Positions 25,702-35,227 are shown, numbered from the stretch's first letter. The stretch: DNA of 64,000 nucleotides from Helicobacter_D sp964464895 (GCA_964464895.1 CAYXGY010000002.1:1-64000), one strand, 5' to 3'. The notes: generated from the sequence alone by a model not told the origin. A program made the numbers and translations.

Positions 25702-26505
25702 ATGGAAGCGCGGTTAAATTATGTTTTACTCGGAGTGTTTTTTGTAGTGTCGCTAGTTGCGTTGGCGGGATTTGTGTTTTGGGTAGGGAAACACGATAGG
25801 AATCTTAAGGATTATCGCGAATATTATCTCTACAACAAAAACTTACCCAAAGGGATTCGGACTGAAACACCGGTGCGATATTTGGGGCTTCCTGTCGGAT
25901 TTGTCAAAAACTATCAACTGAATTTAAATAAAGAAGATGTAGAGATTACACTTTGGATTAAAAAGAATATCGTATTAAGAGAAGGCACACGAATCTTTGT
26001 AGATTCGCAAGGGCTCACAGGCGGGGCTTTTCTCTCTCTCGTGCAGGGTGAGGGTGAGGTTTATCCAGAGGGAGAAAAGGTTGTTTTGAGTTTGCAAGAG
26101 AATTGGATTGAAAAAGTCGGAAGAGAAGCCGAAAATGTTTTTGACCAATTAAATGCGAGTTTATCTCGTTTGAATCGGCTTTTGGGTGATGAGAATTTGA
26201 ATAATATTGAACGCGCTTTGTCGGGATTGGCGAGCCTGCCTCCTAGATTAGAAAGCGTGCTTGCCTCTGCTCAAAGAGAGATTAGGGGAATCGGAGAGAG
26301 TAGAGAGGCGGTTCATCGCGATATTACGAGCGGAGACTATAATTTGCGTATGATTCTAACCCCGCTTTTGTATGATTTAGAGCAAAACTCCAAGACACTA
26401 GAGCAGATTTTGCAAAGGGCAGAGGTTTCTATGGAGGATTTTTCTAATGCGCCAAGTGAGTTTTTGTTTGGCACAAGAGAGCAGGTTTTAGGACCACGCG
26501 AATAA
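25702..26505 (+). CDS. mlaD: MlaD-family MCE-domain periplasmic substrate-binding subunit
   Basis: The 267-residue protein has one N-terminal membrane anchor (about residues 7-28), an MCE domain (about 38-115, with TPVRYLGLPVGFVKNYQLN and GLTGGAFLSLV) and a C-terminal helical segment (about 140-250). MCE proteins form hexameric rings that carry lipids across the periplasm. It is 8 bp after mlaF. Confidence 0.93.
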   Translation: MEARLNYVLLGVFFVVSLVALAGFVFWVGKHDRNLKDYREYYLYNKNLPKGIRTETPVRYLGLPVGFVKNYQLNLNKEDVEITLWIKKNIVLREGTRIFVDSQGLTGGAFLSLVQGEGEVYPEGEKVVLSLQENWIEKVGREAENVFDQLNASLSRLNRLLGDENLNNIERALSGLASLPPRLESVLASAQREIRGIGESREAVHRDITSGDYNLRMILTPLLYDLEQNSKTLEQILQRAEVSMEDFSNAPSEFLFGTREQVLGPRE

Positions 26506-26523
26506 CGAAATGAAAGGAAATCA

Positions 26524-27111
26524 ATGCAAAGAGTAAATCCAATCTTTAAAGGCTTTTTTCTTCTTGCGTGTTTATTAGTTTTTGGTGGTTGTTTGGGCAA
26601 AGAATTGCCCAAGATTCAACATTATGAGCTAAATTTAGACACGGAATCTTTGAAGCAATATGAAGTGAAGCGGGCTACAACAACGCAAAAGGCGCGAAAT
26701 TCACGCCCTTTTGTGTATCTTGGGACACAAGCAAGCCTTAAAATCGCAAGTAGAAAGATTGCCTATAAAACTGACGAAAATACAATAGAATATTTTGCAA
26801 GGAATGAATGGATTGAGCCTCTGCCCTTAATGGTGGATTCTCTCGCGCTAAAAATGTTTGCACCAATGAACCTTACAATGACAAAGGAAATGAAAAGCGG
26901 AATCCCAACGCTTGCCTTAAAGATTCTGGACTTTTATTATGATAAGCGGCAAGAAGTGGTAATGCTAAACCTGCTTGTCCAAAAACGCGATTCTAACTCT
27001 ATTTTTAGTGTGGAAACAAAAGTGCCTAAAGGGGATTTTTATCTTATTATTGGGGCGATGAATCAAGCAATCAATTCCGCACTGATAGATGTGCTTTCCT
27101 CATTGGATTAG
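26524..27111 (+). CDS. ABC-type transport auxiliary lipoprotein (PqiC/MlaB-neighbour type)
   Basis: The 195-residue protein has a lipobox (VFGGC, Cys near residue 23) after a hydrophobic signal, then the ABC_trans_aux pattern: KIQHYELNLD near the start of the mature part, RKIAYKTDENTIEYFARNEWIEPLP and a C-terminal VPKGDFYLIIGAMNQA. Such lipoproteins accompany MCE transporters and probably bridge to the outer membrane. It ends the four-gene transporter block. Confidence 0.87.
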   Translation: MQRVNPIFKGFFLLACLLVFGGCLGKELPKIQHYELNLDTESLKQYEVKRATTTQKARNSRPFVYLGTQASLKIASRKIAYKTDENTIEYFARNEWIEPLPLMVDSLALKMFAPMNLTMTKEMKSGIPTLALKILDFYYDKRQEVVMLNLLVQKRDSNSIFSVETKVPKGDFYLIIGAMNQAINSALIDVLSSLD

Positions 27112-27144
27112 GGCTTGCTTTTGGGATAGTGCTAAGGAGGTGTG

Positions 27145-27528
27145 ATGTCAAATGCCAATGAGTCAATGCACTACACGATTTGCCTAGAGGATTTTATCCT
27201 AGAGGCAGTCATTGGGATTTTGCCAAATGAGCGTCAAGCAACGCAAAAAATCCTTGTGAATGCAGAATTTACTTATATTTGGAATCCCAAAACGCAATCT
27301 GATAGGAATTTAGACACAGGGGAAAAGTTTTTAGACTATCGGATTCTAAAGGATTTTATCAAAGAATCCTTTGAGTATCAGTTTGGATTACTAGAAGAGG
27401 CACAACAATATTTTTATCGTGAGATTCCCTTACATTTTCCACAAATCAAAGAGTTTTGGATTAAGATTACAAAACTAGAAGTTTTTGAGGATTGCAATAT
27501 TTCAATAAAAATTAATTATCAAAGATAA
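27145..27528 (+). CDS. folB: Dihydroneopterin aldolase-like protein (FolB family)
   Basis: The product resembles FolB, which cleaves dihydroneopterin in folate synthesis: the IGILPNERQATQKILVNAEF segment with the conserved Glu and Gln, LDYRILKDFIKE and a C-terminal ITKLEVFEDCNISIKINY. AAGGAGG at 27134-27140 places the start at ATG 27145; the GTG at 27142 would be too close. Family members in epsilonproteobacteria are divergent, so catalytic activity is likely but not certain. Confidence 0.82.
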   Translation: MSNANESMHYTICLEDFILEAVIGILPNERQATQKILVNAEFTYIWNPKTQSDRNLDTGEKFLDYRILKDFIKESFEYQFGLLEEAQQYFYREIPLHFPQIKEFWIKITKLEVFEDCNISIKINYQR

Positions 27529-27543
27529 ATAAAGGATTAAAAA

Positions 27544-28020
27544 ATGGAATTAAAAATTCATCAAAAAGCTCCCGCATTTAGTCTGCCCAATCAAGACAAT
27601 GCGGAGATTTCTCTACACGACTTTCAAGGAAGTTGGGTAATAGTGTATTTCTATCCCAAAGATAAAACACCGGGTTGCACAATGGAAGCCTGCGACTTTC
27701 GCAATGAGAGGGAGTCTTTTAGTGCTTTGAATGCCATTGTACTTGGGATTAGCCCAGACAGCGTCAAAACGCACCAAAGCTTTATTGCAAAGGAATCTTT
27801 GAATTTTACTTTATTAAGCGATAGCCAAAAATCCACGTTTAAAAACTATGGGGCGTGGGGGCTAAAAAAGCTCTATGGCAAGGAATATGAGGGCGTGATT
27901 CGTTCGACTTTCCTCATCAATCCTAGAGGCGAAATCGCTTATATTTGGAAAAATGTTAAAGTCAAAGGGCATATTGCAGAGGTTTTAGCCAAGCTCAAGG
28001 AGTTGCAAGGAGCGCAATAA
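27544..28020 (+). CDS. bcp: Bcp/PrxQ-type thiol peroxidase
   Basis: The 158-residue peroxiredoxin has the PrxQ signature YFYPKDKTPGCTMEACDFRN, with the peroxidatic Cys in PGCT and the resolving Cys five residues later. The C-terminal RSTFLINPRGEIAYIWKNV is also typical. It reduces lipid and hydrogen peroxides in the cytoplasm with thioredoxin. Fifteen bases separate it from folB. Confidence 0.95.
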   Translation: MELKIHQKAPAFSLPNQDNAEISLHDFQGSWVIVYFYPKDKTPGCTMEACDFRNERESFSALNAIVLGISPDSVKTHQSFIAKESLNFTLLSDSQKSTFKNYGAWGLKKLYGKEYEGVIRSTFLINPRGEIAYIWKNVKVKGHIAEVLAKLKELQGAQ

Positions 28021-28184
28021 GTTTGGAATTTTTAATCCCGATTCTCACTTGTAAGTGTCTGGATAAGGCAAAAAAGAGATAAAAAACTCTGCAAATGAAG
28101 CAAGTGAGATTTATAATGATGAGTCGCAATCAAATCTTAAGTCCAAAAATCATAAAATACACTTTATTTTTCATAAGGTAAGAA

Positions 28185-28733
28185 ATGTCCAAAGCCGTTA
28201 TAGTTGTATCTGTGGTGATTTTTACTACATTAATTGTTGCCTCAAACTATCTTGTGCAATTTCCTCTAAATGATTTTTTTACCTTTGGGGCATTGACTTA
28301 TCCCTTTACCTTTTTGCTTGCGGATATTCTAGCAGAGAAATACAGCAAGCAAGAGGTGTTAAAAGTCGTGCGCATTGGAATTGTTTGCGCCTTTGTCCCC
28401 TCTTTGTTTTTGAGTGAGTTTAGAATCGCACTCGCAAGCATAAGCGCGTTTTTTGTCTCCCAACAATTAGATGTTTATGCGTTTTATTGGATTAAGTCTA
28501 GGTTTCCTAAGATTTGGTGGCTTAGGAGTGCGGGCAGCACAGCATTTTCACAGGCTGCGGATACAATGATATTTTTTCACATTGCCTTTTTGTTTGTTCT
28601 CCCGTGGCAAAATGTGCTAATGCTTATGTTTGGGGATTATTTGATGAAATTTATTTTTGCCTTTGCCAATACACCTTTATTTTATCTTTTTGGAATCAAA
28701 ATCCAAAGGTTTTTAGGAGTTTTTGCACGATGA
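28185..28733 (+). CDS. VUT-family queuosine precursor transporter (YhhQ-like)
   Basis: The 182-residue membrane protein belongs to the VUT/YhhQ family: FPLNDFFTFGALTYPFTFLLADILAEKYSK in the first half and RSAGSTAFSQAADTMIFFHIAF in the second are diagnostic, with about five membrane segments. YhhQ imports preQ0/preQ1; the presence of queF in the window fits a preQ0-using pathway. A TAAAAT box (28153-28158) may be its promoter. Its stop overlaps the gmhB start (ATGA). Confidence 0.9.
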   Translation: MSKAVIVVSVVIFTTLIVASNYLVQFPLNDFFTFGALTYPFTFLLADILAEKYSKQEVLKVVRIGIVCAFVPSLFLSEFRIALASISAFFVSQQLDVYAFYWIKSRFPKIWWLRSAGSTAFSQAADTMIFFHIAFLFVLPWQNVLMLMFGDYLMKFIFAFANTPLFYLFGIKIQRFLGVFAR

Positions 28734-29290
28734 AAGGGCGCAAGGTAGTGTTTTTTGATAGAGATGGCGTAGTGAATCTTGAGGATACACCTTATGGTTA
28801 TAAGATAGAGGAATTTTATTTTGCACCGCATTTTATGGAGTTATTTTTGGAGCTTAAAAAGCAAAATGCACTTTGTTTTTTGGTTACCAACCAATCAGGA
28901 ATCAATCGTGGAATCTTTACCCAAAAGGATTTTGAAAGCTTAAGTACATTTATGCAAAACGTGATTCGCTCCTGTCTTATGATTCCTTTGCGCAAGAGCG
29001 GGTTTGTGCCTAATAATGTCGGCTTTGATGGCATTTATTTCTGTCCGCATACCAAAGAGGAGCAATGTGCTTGCCGCAAGCCTAAATCCGCAATGCTAGA
29101 GCAAGCAATCCAAGCATTTAATCTTAAATTAGAAGAATGCGATTCCTATATTTTGGGAGATAAAGAAACCGATATGCAGGCGGGATTGAAAGTAGGAGTG
29201 CAAACGCGGATTCTTATAGGTTCTGAAGCTGCTCCAAGTGCCACATATAGAGTGGAGAATCTCAAAGAGGCAATGGAGATTTTACTCTAG
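28730..29290 (+). CDS. gmhB: D-glycero-D-manno-heptose-1,7-bisphosphate 7-phosphatase
   Basis: The 186-residue HAD phosphatase removes the C7 phosphate in ADP-heptose synthesis. Motif I is FFDRDGVVN, motif II the FLVTNQSGINRG segment, the zinc site CPHTKEEQCACRKPK (Cys-x-His...Cys-x-Cys) is complete, and ILGDKETDMQAG is motif IV. The start is the ATG at 28730, preceded by TTAGGAG and overlapping the yhhQ stop; an ORF without stops extends further upstream in this frame but lies inside the yhhQ gene. It is separated from hldD-hldE-gmhA by about 18 kb. Confidence 0.95.
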   Translation: MKGRKVVFFDRDGVVNLEDTPYGYKIEEFYFAPHFMELFLELKKQNALCFLVTNQSGINRGIFTQKDFESLSTFMQNVIRSCLMIPLRKSGFVPNNVGFDGIYFCPHTKEEQCACRKPKSAMLEQAIQAFNLKLEECDSYILGDKETDMQAGLKVGVQTRILIGSEAAPSATYRVENLKEAMEILL

Positions 29291-29394
29291 TTTTAAGATT
29301 TCATTGCCTGAATTTAAGAAAGTCCGATTATGGATTCCACGACTTCTCACAAAGCCTCGTAATAGCAGAATCTCGCAAGAAAGCAAAGAGGCAG

Positions 29395-30333
29395 TTATTT
29401 AAATTCCCAATTTTGAGCTTTTTGCAAGATTTCTCCTGCGCCTTGTTTGAGGAAATTTTGCGCCATTTGCACGCCTATGCGTTCGCAATCTGTGAGGGTT
29501 TGCACCTGTGTTTCTAGGCATTCGCGTAAGATTTCTGTGCCATTGGGTAAGCCCAAAATTGCGCGCACTTTTAAGATTCCATTCTCTAAAGTTGCATTGA
29601 CGCCAATAGGCACTTGGCAACCCCCATTGAGTGTGCGCACAAATGCCCGCTCACAAGCGGTTTCAAGGGAGGCTTTGGAATCGTTTAAAAATTGCAAGAG
29701 TGATTCGGTTTCGCTTCCCTTTTTGCATTCCACCCCAAGTGCTGCTTGTCCCATAGCTGGAATCATAAAATCTAGTGGGACAATATAGGGCACTTCCTTG
29801 CTAATGCCTAGCCGATTCACTCCTGCTTGAGCCAAAATAATTGCGTCAAAGTCGCCCTCTTTTAATCGCCTTAAACGCGTTTGGACATTTCCACGCAAGC
29901 TTTGCATATCCAAATCCGCTCTTAATGCACTAAGCTGCATTACGCGTCTTAATGAGGTTGTCCCCACGCGTGCTCCTTGTGGCAACTCCTCCAAACTAGA
30001 ATATTTAAAGCTTAGGAAACTATCTCGTACATCTTCGCGTTTGGTGATTGCCACTAGTCCTAAACCCTCTACAAATTCCACAGGAACATCTTTGAGGCTA
30101 TGCACTGCCAAATCAATTTCGCCTTGTAGCAGTAGTTCCTCTAATTCTTTAGTGAATAAGCCTTTACCGCCGATTTTTGCTAGAGGCACATCTAGGATTT
30201 TGTCGCCTTTAGTTTTGACGATTTTTATTTCTACATTCATTTGCGGATATTGTGTTTGGAGGCATTCTTTGATGTGGTTGGCTTGCCAAAGTGCTAGCAC
30301 GCTTCCGCGCGTGCCAATGATAAGTTGTCGCAT
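29395..30333 (-). CDS. hemC: Porphobilinogen deaminase
   Basis: HemC (312 residues) polymerises four porphobilinogens into hydroxymethylbilane. Visible are the IGTRGSVLALWQA N-terminus, KDVPVEF, GTTSLRRVMQL and the cofactor-binding Cys in LNGGCQVPIGV near residue 242. It is the last gene of the long minus-strand operon that also carries hemA, so two tetrapyrrole genes are co-expressed. Confidence 0.97.
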   Translation of the reverse strand: MRQLIIGTRGSVLALWQANHIKECLQTQYPQMNVEIKIVKTKGDKILDVPLAKIGGKGLFTKELEELLLQGEIDLAVHSLKDVPVEFVEGLGLVAITKREDVRDSFLSFKYSSLEELPQGARVGTTSLRRVMQLSALRADLDMQSLRGNVQTRLRRLKEGDFDAIILAQAGVNRLGISKEVPYIVPLDFMIPAMGQAALGVECKKGSETESLLQFLNDSKASLETACERAFVRTLNGGCQVPIGVNATLENGILKVRAILGLPNGTEILRECLETQVQTLTDCERIGVQMAQNFLKQGAGEILQKAQNWEFK

Positions 30334-30342
30334 AGGTTTTCC

Positions 30343-30762
30343 TTATTTGTCGTTTTCTATGATTTCTACATCAATGATTTCACTCTTTTGGGGTGCATTA
30401 GTAGAATGCGTGGAATCCAAAGGAGGCTTTTTCATAAAAGGCTTGAAAAGCAGGAATCCAAGCGCACTAAATTGCATTAAAATCCCCAAAATGTCCGTTA
30501 AGCCACCGGGCAAAATCAATAAAATCGCCCCAAGTATTCTAAATACATTAGAGCCAACAAAAGCCTCATAGCTGATTTGTCGTTCCCTCAAACGTATCAT
30601 TGCTTCGCTTAAAAAAAGGCGGTAATTCACTAGAATAAAAAACCCAAAAAGCGCACTCAAGATAATTTCTAATACAAAGCCTAAGACGCCTATGCTATCA
30701 ATGATTTCATAAGTGATAAGCACTTCCAAAAATAAGTAGATAAAACCTAAAATTAATGGCAT
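30343..30762 (-). CDS. fxsA: FxsA-family membrane protein
   Basis: The 139-residue protein shows three hydrophobic helices (about 3-20, 25-45 and 76-100) and the family stretch LILPGGLTDILGILMQF. FxsA proteins are small cytoplasmic-membrane proteins of unclear function, named from suppression of phage F exclusion in E. coli. The C-terminal tail is hydrophilic. The gene overlaps the proS 3' end by 10 bp in the same operon. Confidence 0.88.
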   Translation of the reverse strand: MPLILGFIYLFLEVLITYEIIDSIGVLGFVLEIILSALFGFFILVNYRLFLSEAMIRLRERQISYEAFVGSNVFRILGAILLILPGGLTDILGILMQFSALGFLLFKPFMKKPPLDSTHSTNAPQKSEIIDVEIIENDK

Positions 30763-32516
30763 TTGAAGACCCCAAGGAGAGTGTGGAGGAGCGCATTAAA
30801 ATCGTGAATACTTAAGGATTCTTTTTCTAAATTGGCACGTTTGATAAGTTCTATTTCGCCTTTTTCTAGGCTTTTGCCTACTACGATTCCAAAAGGAATC
30901 CCAATGAGTTCAAAATCTGCGATTTTCGCGCCATATCGCTCGCTTCTATCATCTAGCAAGCATTCAATGCCCGCATTTTTAAGTTCCTCATAAAGTTTTG
31001 TTCCCATTTGCATTTGTGCTGTATCTTTGATGTTGGAAACAACAATTTCTACACAAAAAGGTGCGGTAGAATGTGTCCAAATCATTCCGTGCTCATCGTG
31101 GTGTTGCTCAATAATTGCACTTAAGAGACGAGAGATTCCAATCCCATAGCAACCCATAATCAAAGGTTGCGCTTTGCCCTCCTCGTCCAAAAAGGTCGCT
31201 TCCATCGCACTAGAATACTTTGTGCCAAGTTGGAAAATATGCCCTGCCTCAATGCCTTTGGTAAAGAATAACTTGCCACCTTTAAAGTTTTCTTTTGTGG
31301 AATCTCCACACATTGGACACAAATCTCCCTCTTGCACTTCAACCAAATCTTTAAACTCCAAGCTCTCAAAAGTTCCTAAATCCACGCCCACAAAGTGATA
31401 ATCCAACTCATTTGCGCCACAAATGAGATTCTTGGCATTTTCTAGCTCTTTATCAAAATAAATATAAGGGCTAGAGGTGAGATTGCGTAAGGCAAAAGGT
31501 CCAATGAATCCGGGAATAAGTCCTGCTGCTCTGATTTCCTCTTCGCTTGCATCTAAGAGCTCATTTGCGCCAAGAATTGCATTGAGTGCTTTAGTTTCGT
31601 TGAGGCTATCACTTCCGCGTAAGAAAAAATACACCAATGCACTTTTTCCGCCATCAAAGAGAGCCTTTTTGACAATGGTTTTGAGTGTCCAAAACGATTC
31701 AATCTTGAAAAATGTGCTTAAATCCTCTATGTTTTTGACATTGGGTGTGTGGAACTTGGCAAATGTAGCCTCTGGAGCTTGCGTCTGTGGAATCTTTGGA
31801 ATACGTGTCGCGGCTTCTAGGTTTGCACCATAATTACAAGAATCACACACGCAAATCGTATCCTCTCCGCTATTTGCTAAAACCATAAATTCTTTGCTCC
31901 CACTCCCACCAATTGCACCGCTATCGGCAAGCACAGCGCGGAAATCAAGCCCTAAACGCGTAAAGATTCTACTGTAAGTTGCCTCCATTAAATCAAATTC
32001 TCGCTTCAAATCTTCCGTGTTTGCGTGGAAGCTATAACCATCTTTCATTATAAATTCTCGTGCGCGCATAAGCCCGAATCTTGGACGTATTTCATCGCGA
32101 AATTTGAGATTGATTTGGTAAAGATGTAAAGGTAGTTGTTTGTAGCTTTTAATGTTGGCTTTGACTAATTCTGTAACGACTTCTTCGTGTGTTGGACCTA
32201 GCACGAAATCATTGTATTTTCTGTCTTTGAAGCGCAAAAGCTCCTTGCCATATCTCTCAAATCGTCCGCTTTTTTGCCATAGAGTCGCTGGCGTAACAAA
32301 TCCCAAAGCGACTTCATTTGCGCCGGCATTGTCCATTTCTTCTTTGACGATTTGACGCACTTTATCCAAGACGCGTTTGCCAAGTGGCAAAAAATTATAA
32401 ATTCCACTTCCGATTTGCTGAATGAATCCACCACGAATTAAATATTCGTGGCTTTTTAGCACGACATCTTTAGGAGATTCTTTGAAAGTAGGGATAAAGA
32501 GTTTTGAAAATCGCAT
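30753..32516 (-). CDS. proS: Prolyl-tRNA synthetase
   Basis: ProRS of the bacterial type (587 residues): class II motif 1 around GIYNFLPLGKRVLDKV, motif 2 FRDEIRPRFGLMRAREF(I), the INS editing domain in the middle (about 235-385), motif 3 CYGIGISRLLSAI and the C-terminal anticodon-binding domain with GIECLLDDRSERYGAK. It charges tRNA-Pro and edits Ala-tRNA-Pro. It lies 14 bp after hemA in the operon. Confidence 0.98.
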   Translation of the reverse strand: MRFSKLFIPTFKESPKDVVLKSHEYLIRGGFIQQIGSGIYNFLPLGKRVLDKVRQIVKEEMDNAGANEVALGFVTPATLWQKSGRFERYGKELLRFKDRKYNDFVLGPTHEEVVTELVKANIKSYKQLPLHLYQINLKFRDEIRPRFGLMRAREFIMKDGYSFHANTEDLKREFDLMEATYSRIFTRLGLDFRAVLADSGAIGGSGSKEFMVLANSGEDTICVCDSCNYGANLEAATRIPKIPQTQAPEATFAKFHTPNVKNIEDLSTFFKIESFWTLKTIVKKALFDGGKSALVYFFLRGSDSLNETKALNAILGANELLDASEEEIRAAGLIPGFIGPFALRNLTSSPYIYFDKELENAKNLICGANELDYHFVGVDLGTFESLEFKDLVEVQEGDLCPMCGDSTKENFKGGKLFFTKGIEAGHIFQLGTKYSSAMEATFLDEEGKAQPLIMGCYGIGISRLLSAIIEQHHDEHGMIWTHSTAPFCVEIVVSNIKDTAQMQMGTKLYEELKNAGIECLLDDRSERYGAKIADFELIGIPFGIVVGKSLEKGEIELIKRANLEKESLSIHDFNALLHTLLGVFKCH

Positions 32517-32530
32517 AATCTTCCTTTACT

Positions 32531-33862
32531 TTAGGATAGGGTTTTATCTTGAGCATATTCGCATTTATAGGATTCTAGCATTTTGTCTTGCGTTTCTTGC
32601 TCAAAGAGGAATCGCAAGGATTCAATCACGGTATCTCCTTTGGGTGTATTAGCAACAGCTTTGAGATTAGTCGTTAAGTCGTGTAAAAAAACATTAAACG
32701 CATTGTGCAAAGTTTTTTCAATATTTTTTTCATAATCTTTTGGGAGATAGCCTTTTGCAATGCCTTTTTGCAATTCCTTTGTCGCAGCTTCTTTAGCGAG
32801 AGTGCGAATAGTTTTAATCAGAGGTTCTACATTGAGGCTTTGTTGCCAGCTGAAGAAGTCTTGTGTAGATTTCCCCACGATTCCATAGGCAATTTTTGCT
32901 TGTTCCTCACGCAATGTTAGATTTTTGCGCACAATATCCTCTAAATCGTCTACTGCATAAATATGAATTTTATCGCATTTGTCCATAATCTCGCGTTCAA
33001 TATCTCTTGGGACAGCCAAATCAAACCAATAGCGATTCCAATCTTTTGTCTCCACCATATCGTGGGTAATAATCGTATGTGGCGCGCCTGTAGCACTAAA
33101 GATAAGCGGAATCTCATTGATATAAATGCCAATATCCTTGAAACTCTCGGCTCGGATTTTAGCATTTGGATAAAGAGAGAGGATTTCATCGCAGATTTTT
33201 TGAGCGTTTTGAATCTCGCGATTGACAATTAAGACTTCACAATTTGCATTAATCAAATGTTTTGCACAGATGGCACTCATTTCGCCTGCACCAATAACTA
33301 ATGCGAATTGGTTTTTCAAATCTCCTAGAATCTCTTTTGCCTTTGCCACCGCCGTACTCGCAACGGAAACAGAGTTTTGCGAAATGCTTGTAGAATTACG
33401 CACGCTAGCGGCACAGCGAAAGGCAAAGTGAATCGCACGCGAAAGATATAGCCCGCAACAGCCTAATTCATAAGAAAATTTAAAGGCACTTTTGAGTTGT
33501 CCTGAAATCTGCGTTTCTCCCACAACCAAGCTATCTAGTGAGCTGGCTACGCTAAAGAGGTGATGGATTGCGCTTAAGTTTTCGTAGCTATCGGCGTGTT
33601 CTTGTAGCTTTTCTAAAGGAATCTTAGAATAGTTACTTAGCTTGTCTAATAAAAATTCTTCCGCTTTTTCGGTATTTTGGACATTTAAAATAAATTCAAT
33701 ACGGTTACAGGTGGAGAGAATCACCGCTTCGTTAATGAATTTGTTATCTACTAAGTCTAGCAAAAATTCCTTTGTTGCAGGATTCTTTATATCTAGGCTT
33801 AAGGCTTCACGCATAGCAATGTCAGTATTTTTATGTGAATAGCTTAAAAGATAGTAATCCAT
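32531..33862 (-). CDS. hemA: Glutamyl-tRNA reductase
   Basis: The 443-residue enzyme commits Glu-tRNA to tetrapyrrole synthesis. The catalytic Cys is in ILSTCNRIEFIL, the substrate loop in SLVVGETQISGQLK, and the NADPH-binding Rossmann motif LVIGAGEMS is near residue 188; a long C-terminal dimerisation helix follows. It is 8 bp downstream of the polyprenyl synthase gene. Confidence 0.97.
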   Translation of the reverse strand: MDYYLLSYSHKNTDIAMREALSLDIKNPATKEFLLDLVDNKFINEAVILSTCNRIEFILNVQNTEKAEEFLLDKLSNYSKIPLEKLQEHADSYENLSAIHHLFSVASSLDSLVVGETQISGQLKSAFKFSYELGCCGLYLSRAIHFAFRCAASVRNSTSISQNSVSVASTAVAKAKEILGDLKNQFALVIGAGEMSAICAKHLINANCEVLIVNREIQNAQKICDEILSLYPNAKIRAESFKDIGIYINEIPLIFSATGAPHTIITHDMVETKDWNRYWFDLAVPRDIEREIMDKCDKIHIYAVDDLEDIVRKNLTLREEQAKIAYGIVGKSTQDFFSWQQSLNVEPLIKTIRTLAKEAATKELQKGIAKGYLPKDYEKNIEKTLHNAFNVFLHDLTTNLKAVANTPKGDTVIESLRFLFEQETQDKMLESYKCEYAQDKTLS

Positions 33863-33870
33863 TGATTTCC

Positions 33871-34791
33871 TTAAAAGTCGCGTTCAATCATTTCGCGCAT
33901 AATTTCTATAAGTTTATCACAAGATTGATTAGCAATCGCTTCAATGCCACGATTGCCCAAATCTTTTGCCAAAGCAATGCTGCAAGCAAGGGAATTTTTG
34001 GCTTTTAACTCTTGGAGAATCCAAGCTTGCTCTTGGGGCTGCAAATCGTTTTTGAATGCGTTTTGAAGGCGCATTTTATCAGAATCGTTGAGTTGCTGAT
34101 AGAGATAAATATAAGGCAAGGTGGTTTTACCCTCTTTGAAATCGCTTAAAGCAGGTTTGCCTAGAGTTTTAGAATCAGAAACAATATCTAGCACATCGTC
34201 AATGATTTGGAATGCGATTCCTAGATTACGCCCATAAATTCGGAATCTCTGCGCTTCCTCTGCGCTTTTGTTTGCCAAAAATGCCGCCGCGTATGCAGTT
34301 GCTTCAATGAGTGCGGCGGTTTTGTGCTCTATCATTTGAAGATATTTGCTCTCATTAGGATTGAATCTTTTTGCAAGTTCTACATCCTCTATTTCGCCAA
34401 TGGCAAGCGTTGCAACGGCATTTGCGATAATGCGCGGAATCATAGGATATTTTTCTTGTAATCTCGTGAGCTCGCAAAAAGCTTTGGAATAAAACACATC
34501 ACCTAGCATAATTGCGTTTTTGTCTCCAAAGAGCGCGTTAATGGAGGGCTTAGAACGTCTTGTGAGTGCGTCATCAATCACATCATCGTGCAGAAGTGAA
34601 GCACTTTGAATCATTTCAATAATGGCACAAAGCACGAGACATTCTTCGCTTTCACCTGCAATATTGAGTGCAAGCTTGGAGCGAAGCATTTTGCCTTGTT
34701 GTAAATTGCGACTAAGTGTCAGCACAAGCGGGGATTCTAATTCCTCTAAAAATTCTTGAATTTTTGTTTCAATGCGCGCTAAAGCCTCCAT
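33871..34791 (-). CDS. ispB: Long-chain polyprenyl diphosphate synthase
   Basis: The 306-residue trans-prenyltransferase makes the quinone side chain from IPP and an allylic diphosphate. Both aspartate-rich motifs are present: LLHDDVIDDALTRRSKPS (DDxxD) and FQIIDDVLDIV. Small residues before the first motif suggest a long-chain product, as expected for menaquinone-6. Its 5' end overlaps the preceding small exported-protein gene by 23 bp. Confidence 0.93.
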   Translation of the reverse strand: MEALARIETKIQEFLEELESPLVLTLSRNLQQGKMLRSKLALNIAGESEECLVLCAIIEMIQSASLLHDDVIDDALTRRSKPSINALFGDKNAIMLGDVFYSKAFCELTRLQEKYPMIPRIIANAVATLAIGEIEDVELAKRFNPNESKYLQMIEHKTAALIEATAYAAAFLANKSAEEAQRFRIYGRNLGIAFQIIDDVLDIVSDSKTLGKPALSDFKEGKTTLPYIYLYQQLNDSDKMRLQNAFKNDLQPQEQAWILQELKAKNSLACSIALAKDLGNRGIEAIANQSCDKLIEIMREMIERDF

Positions 34792-35227
34792 TTGGAACTT
34801 TCCTTTCGTCTATAATGTTAAAATCTCTATTGCCTTGAAAAAGATAATATTTCAAAGTGGCAATTTTTTTGGTACGATGATAATCTTTGAAGCATAGCAT
34901 AAAAAAGGGTTCTTCGCTATAATACTTTTGCTCGGGTTTGAGCAAGGGAACTTTATAACATCTGCGTTGATAATCTTGATAAAGAATGAATTGATGAGGG
35001 AAAGAATCATAGTTTAAGTGCATTACCAAGCCTTCGTTTTTGAGTAATGTCCAACGAAAAAACAATGTCTTTGCTGCGTCTCCCGCCTGTAAAGTCAAGA
35101 GATAAAACTCGTCTTTGTCTAGCTCAAGGAATTTTTCTGTTTTCCATACAGGTGGAGCAAATAGAAAAGAGATTCCGAGAATCGTGCTTAAAACTGCCGA
35201 TAAACCAAAGACAAAAAACATTTTCAT
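34769..35227 (-). CDS. Small membrane-anchored protein of the hemA-ispB operon, function unknown
   Basis: The 152-residue product has an N-terminal hydrophobic segment (about residues 3-25) and a beta-rich extracytoplasmic remainder with two cysteines (RRCYKVP and FMLCFKD). It occupies the position of H. pylori HP0241, of unknown role. It overlaps ispB by 23 bp, so translation is coupled. Confidence 0.75.
   Translation of the reverse strand: MKMFFVFGLSAVLSTILGISFLFAPPVWKTEKFLELDKDEFYLLTLQAGDAAKTLFFRWTLLKNEGLVMHLNYDSFPHQFILYQDYQRRCYKVPLLKPEQKYYSEEPFFMLCFKDYHRTKKIATLKYYLFQGNRDFNIIDERKVPNGGFSAH

Noticed and set aside
28040..28184. Possible preQ1 riboswitch before the queuosine-precursor transporter gene (A-rich GATAAAAAACTCT and inverted arms at 28043-28051 / 28100-28108)
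   Set aside because: The A-rich tract is present, but I could not fit the class I preQ1 stem, loop and pseudoknot around it, and the long inverted arms are too far apart to match the class.
28604..28729. Longer 5' extension of gmhB
   Set aside because: The extension lies wholly inside the yhhQ gene, whereas ATG 28730 has a ribosome binding site and the family N-terminus.
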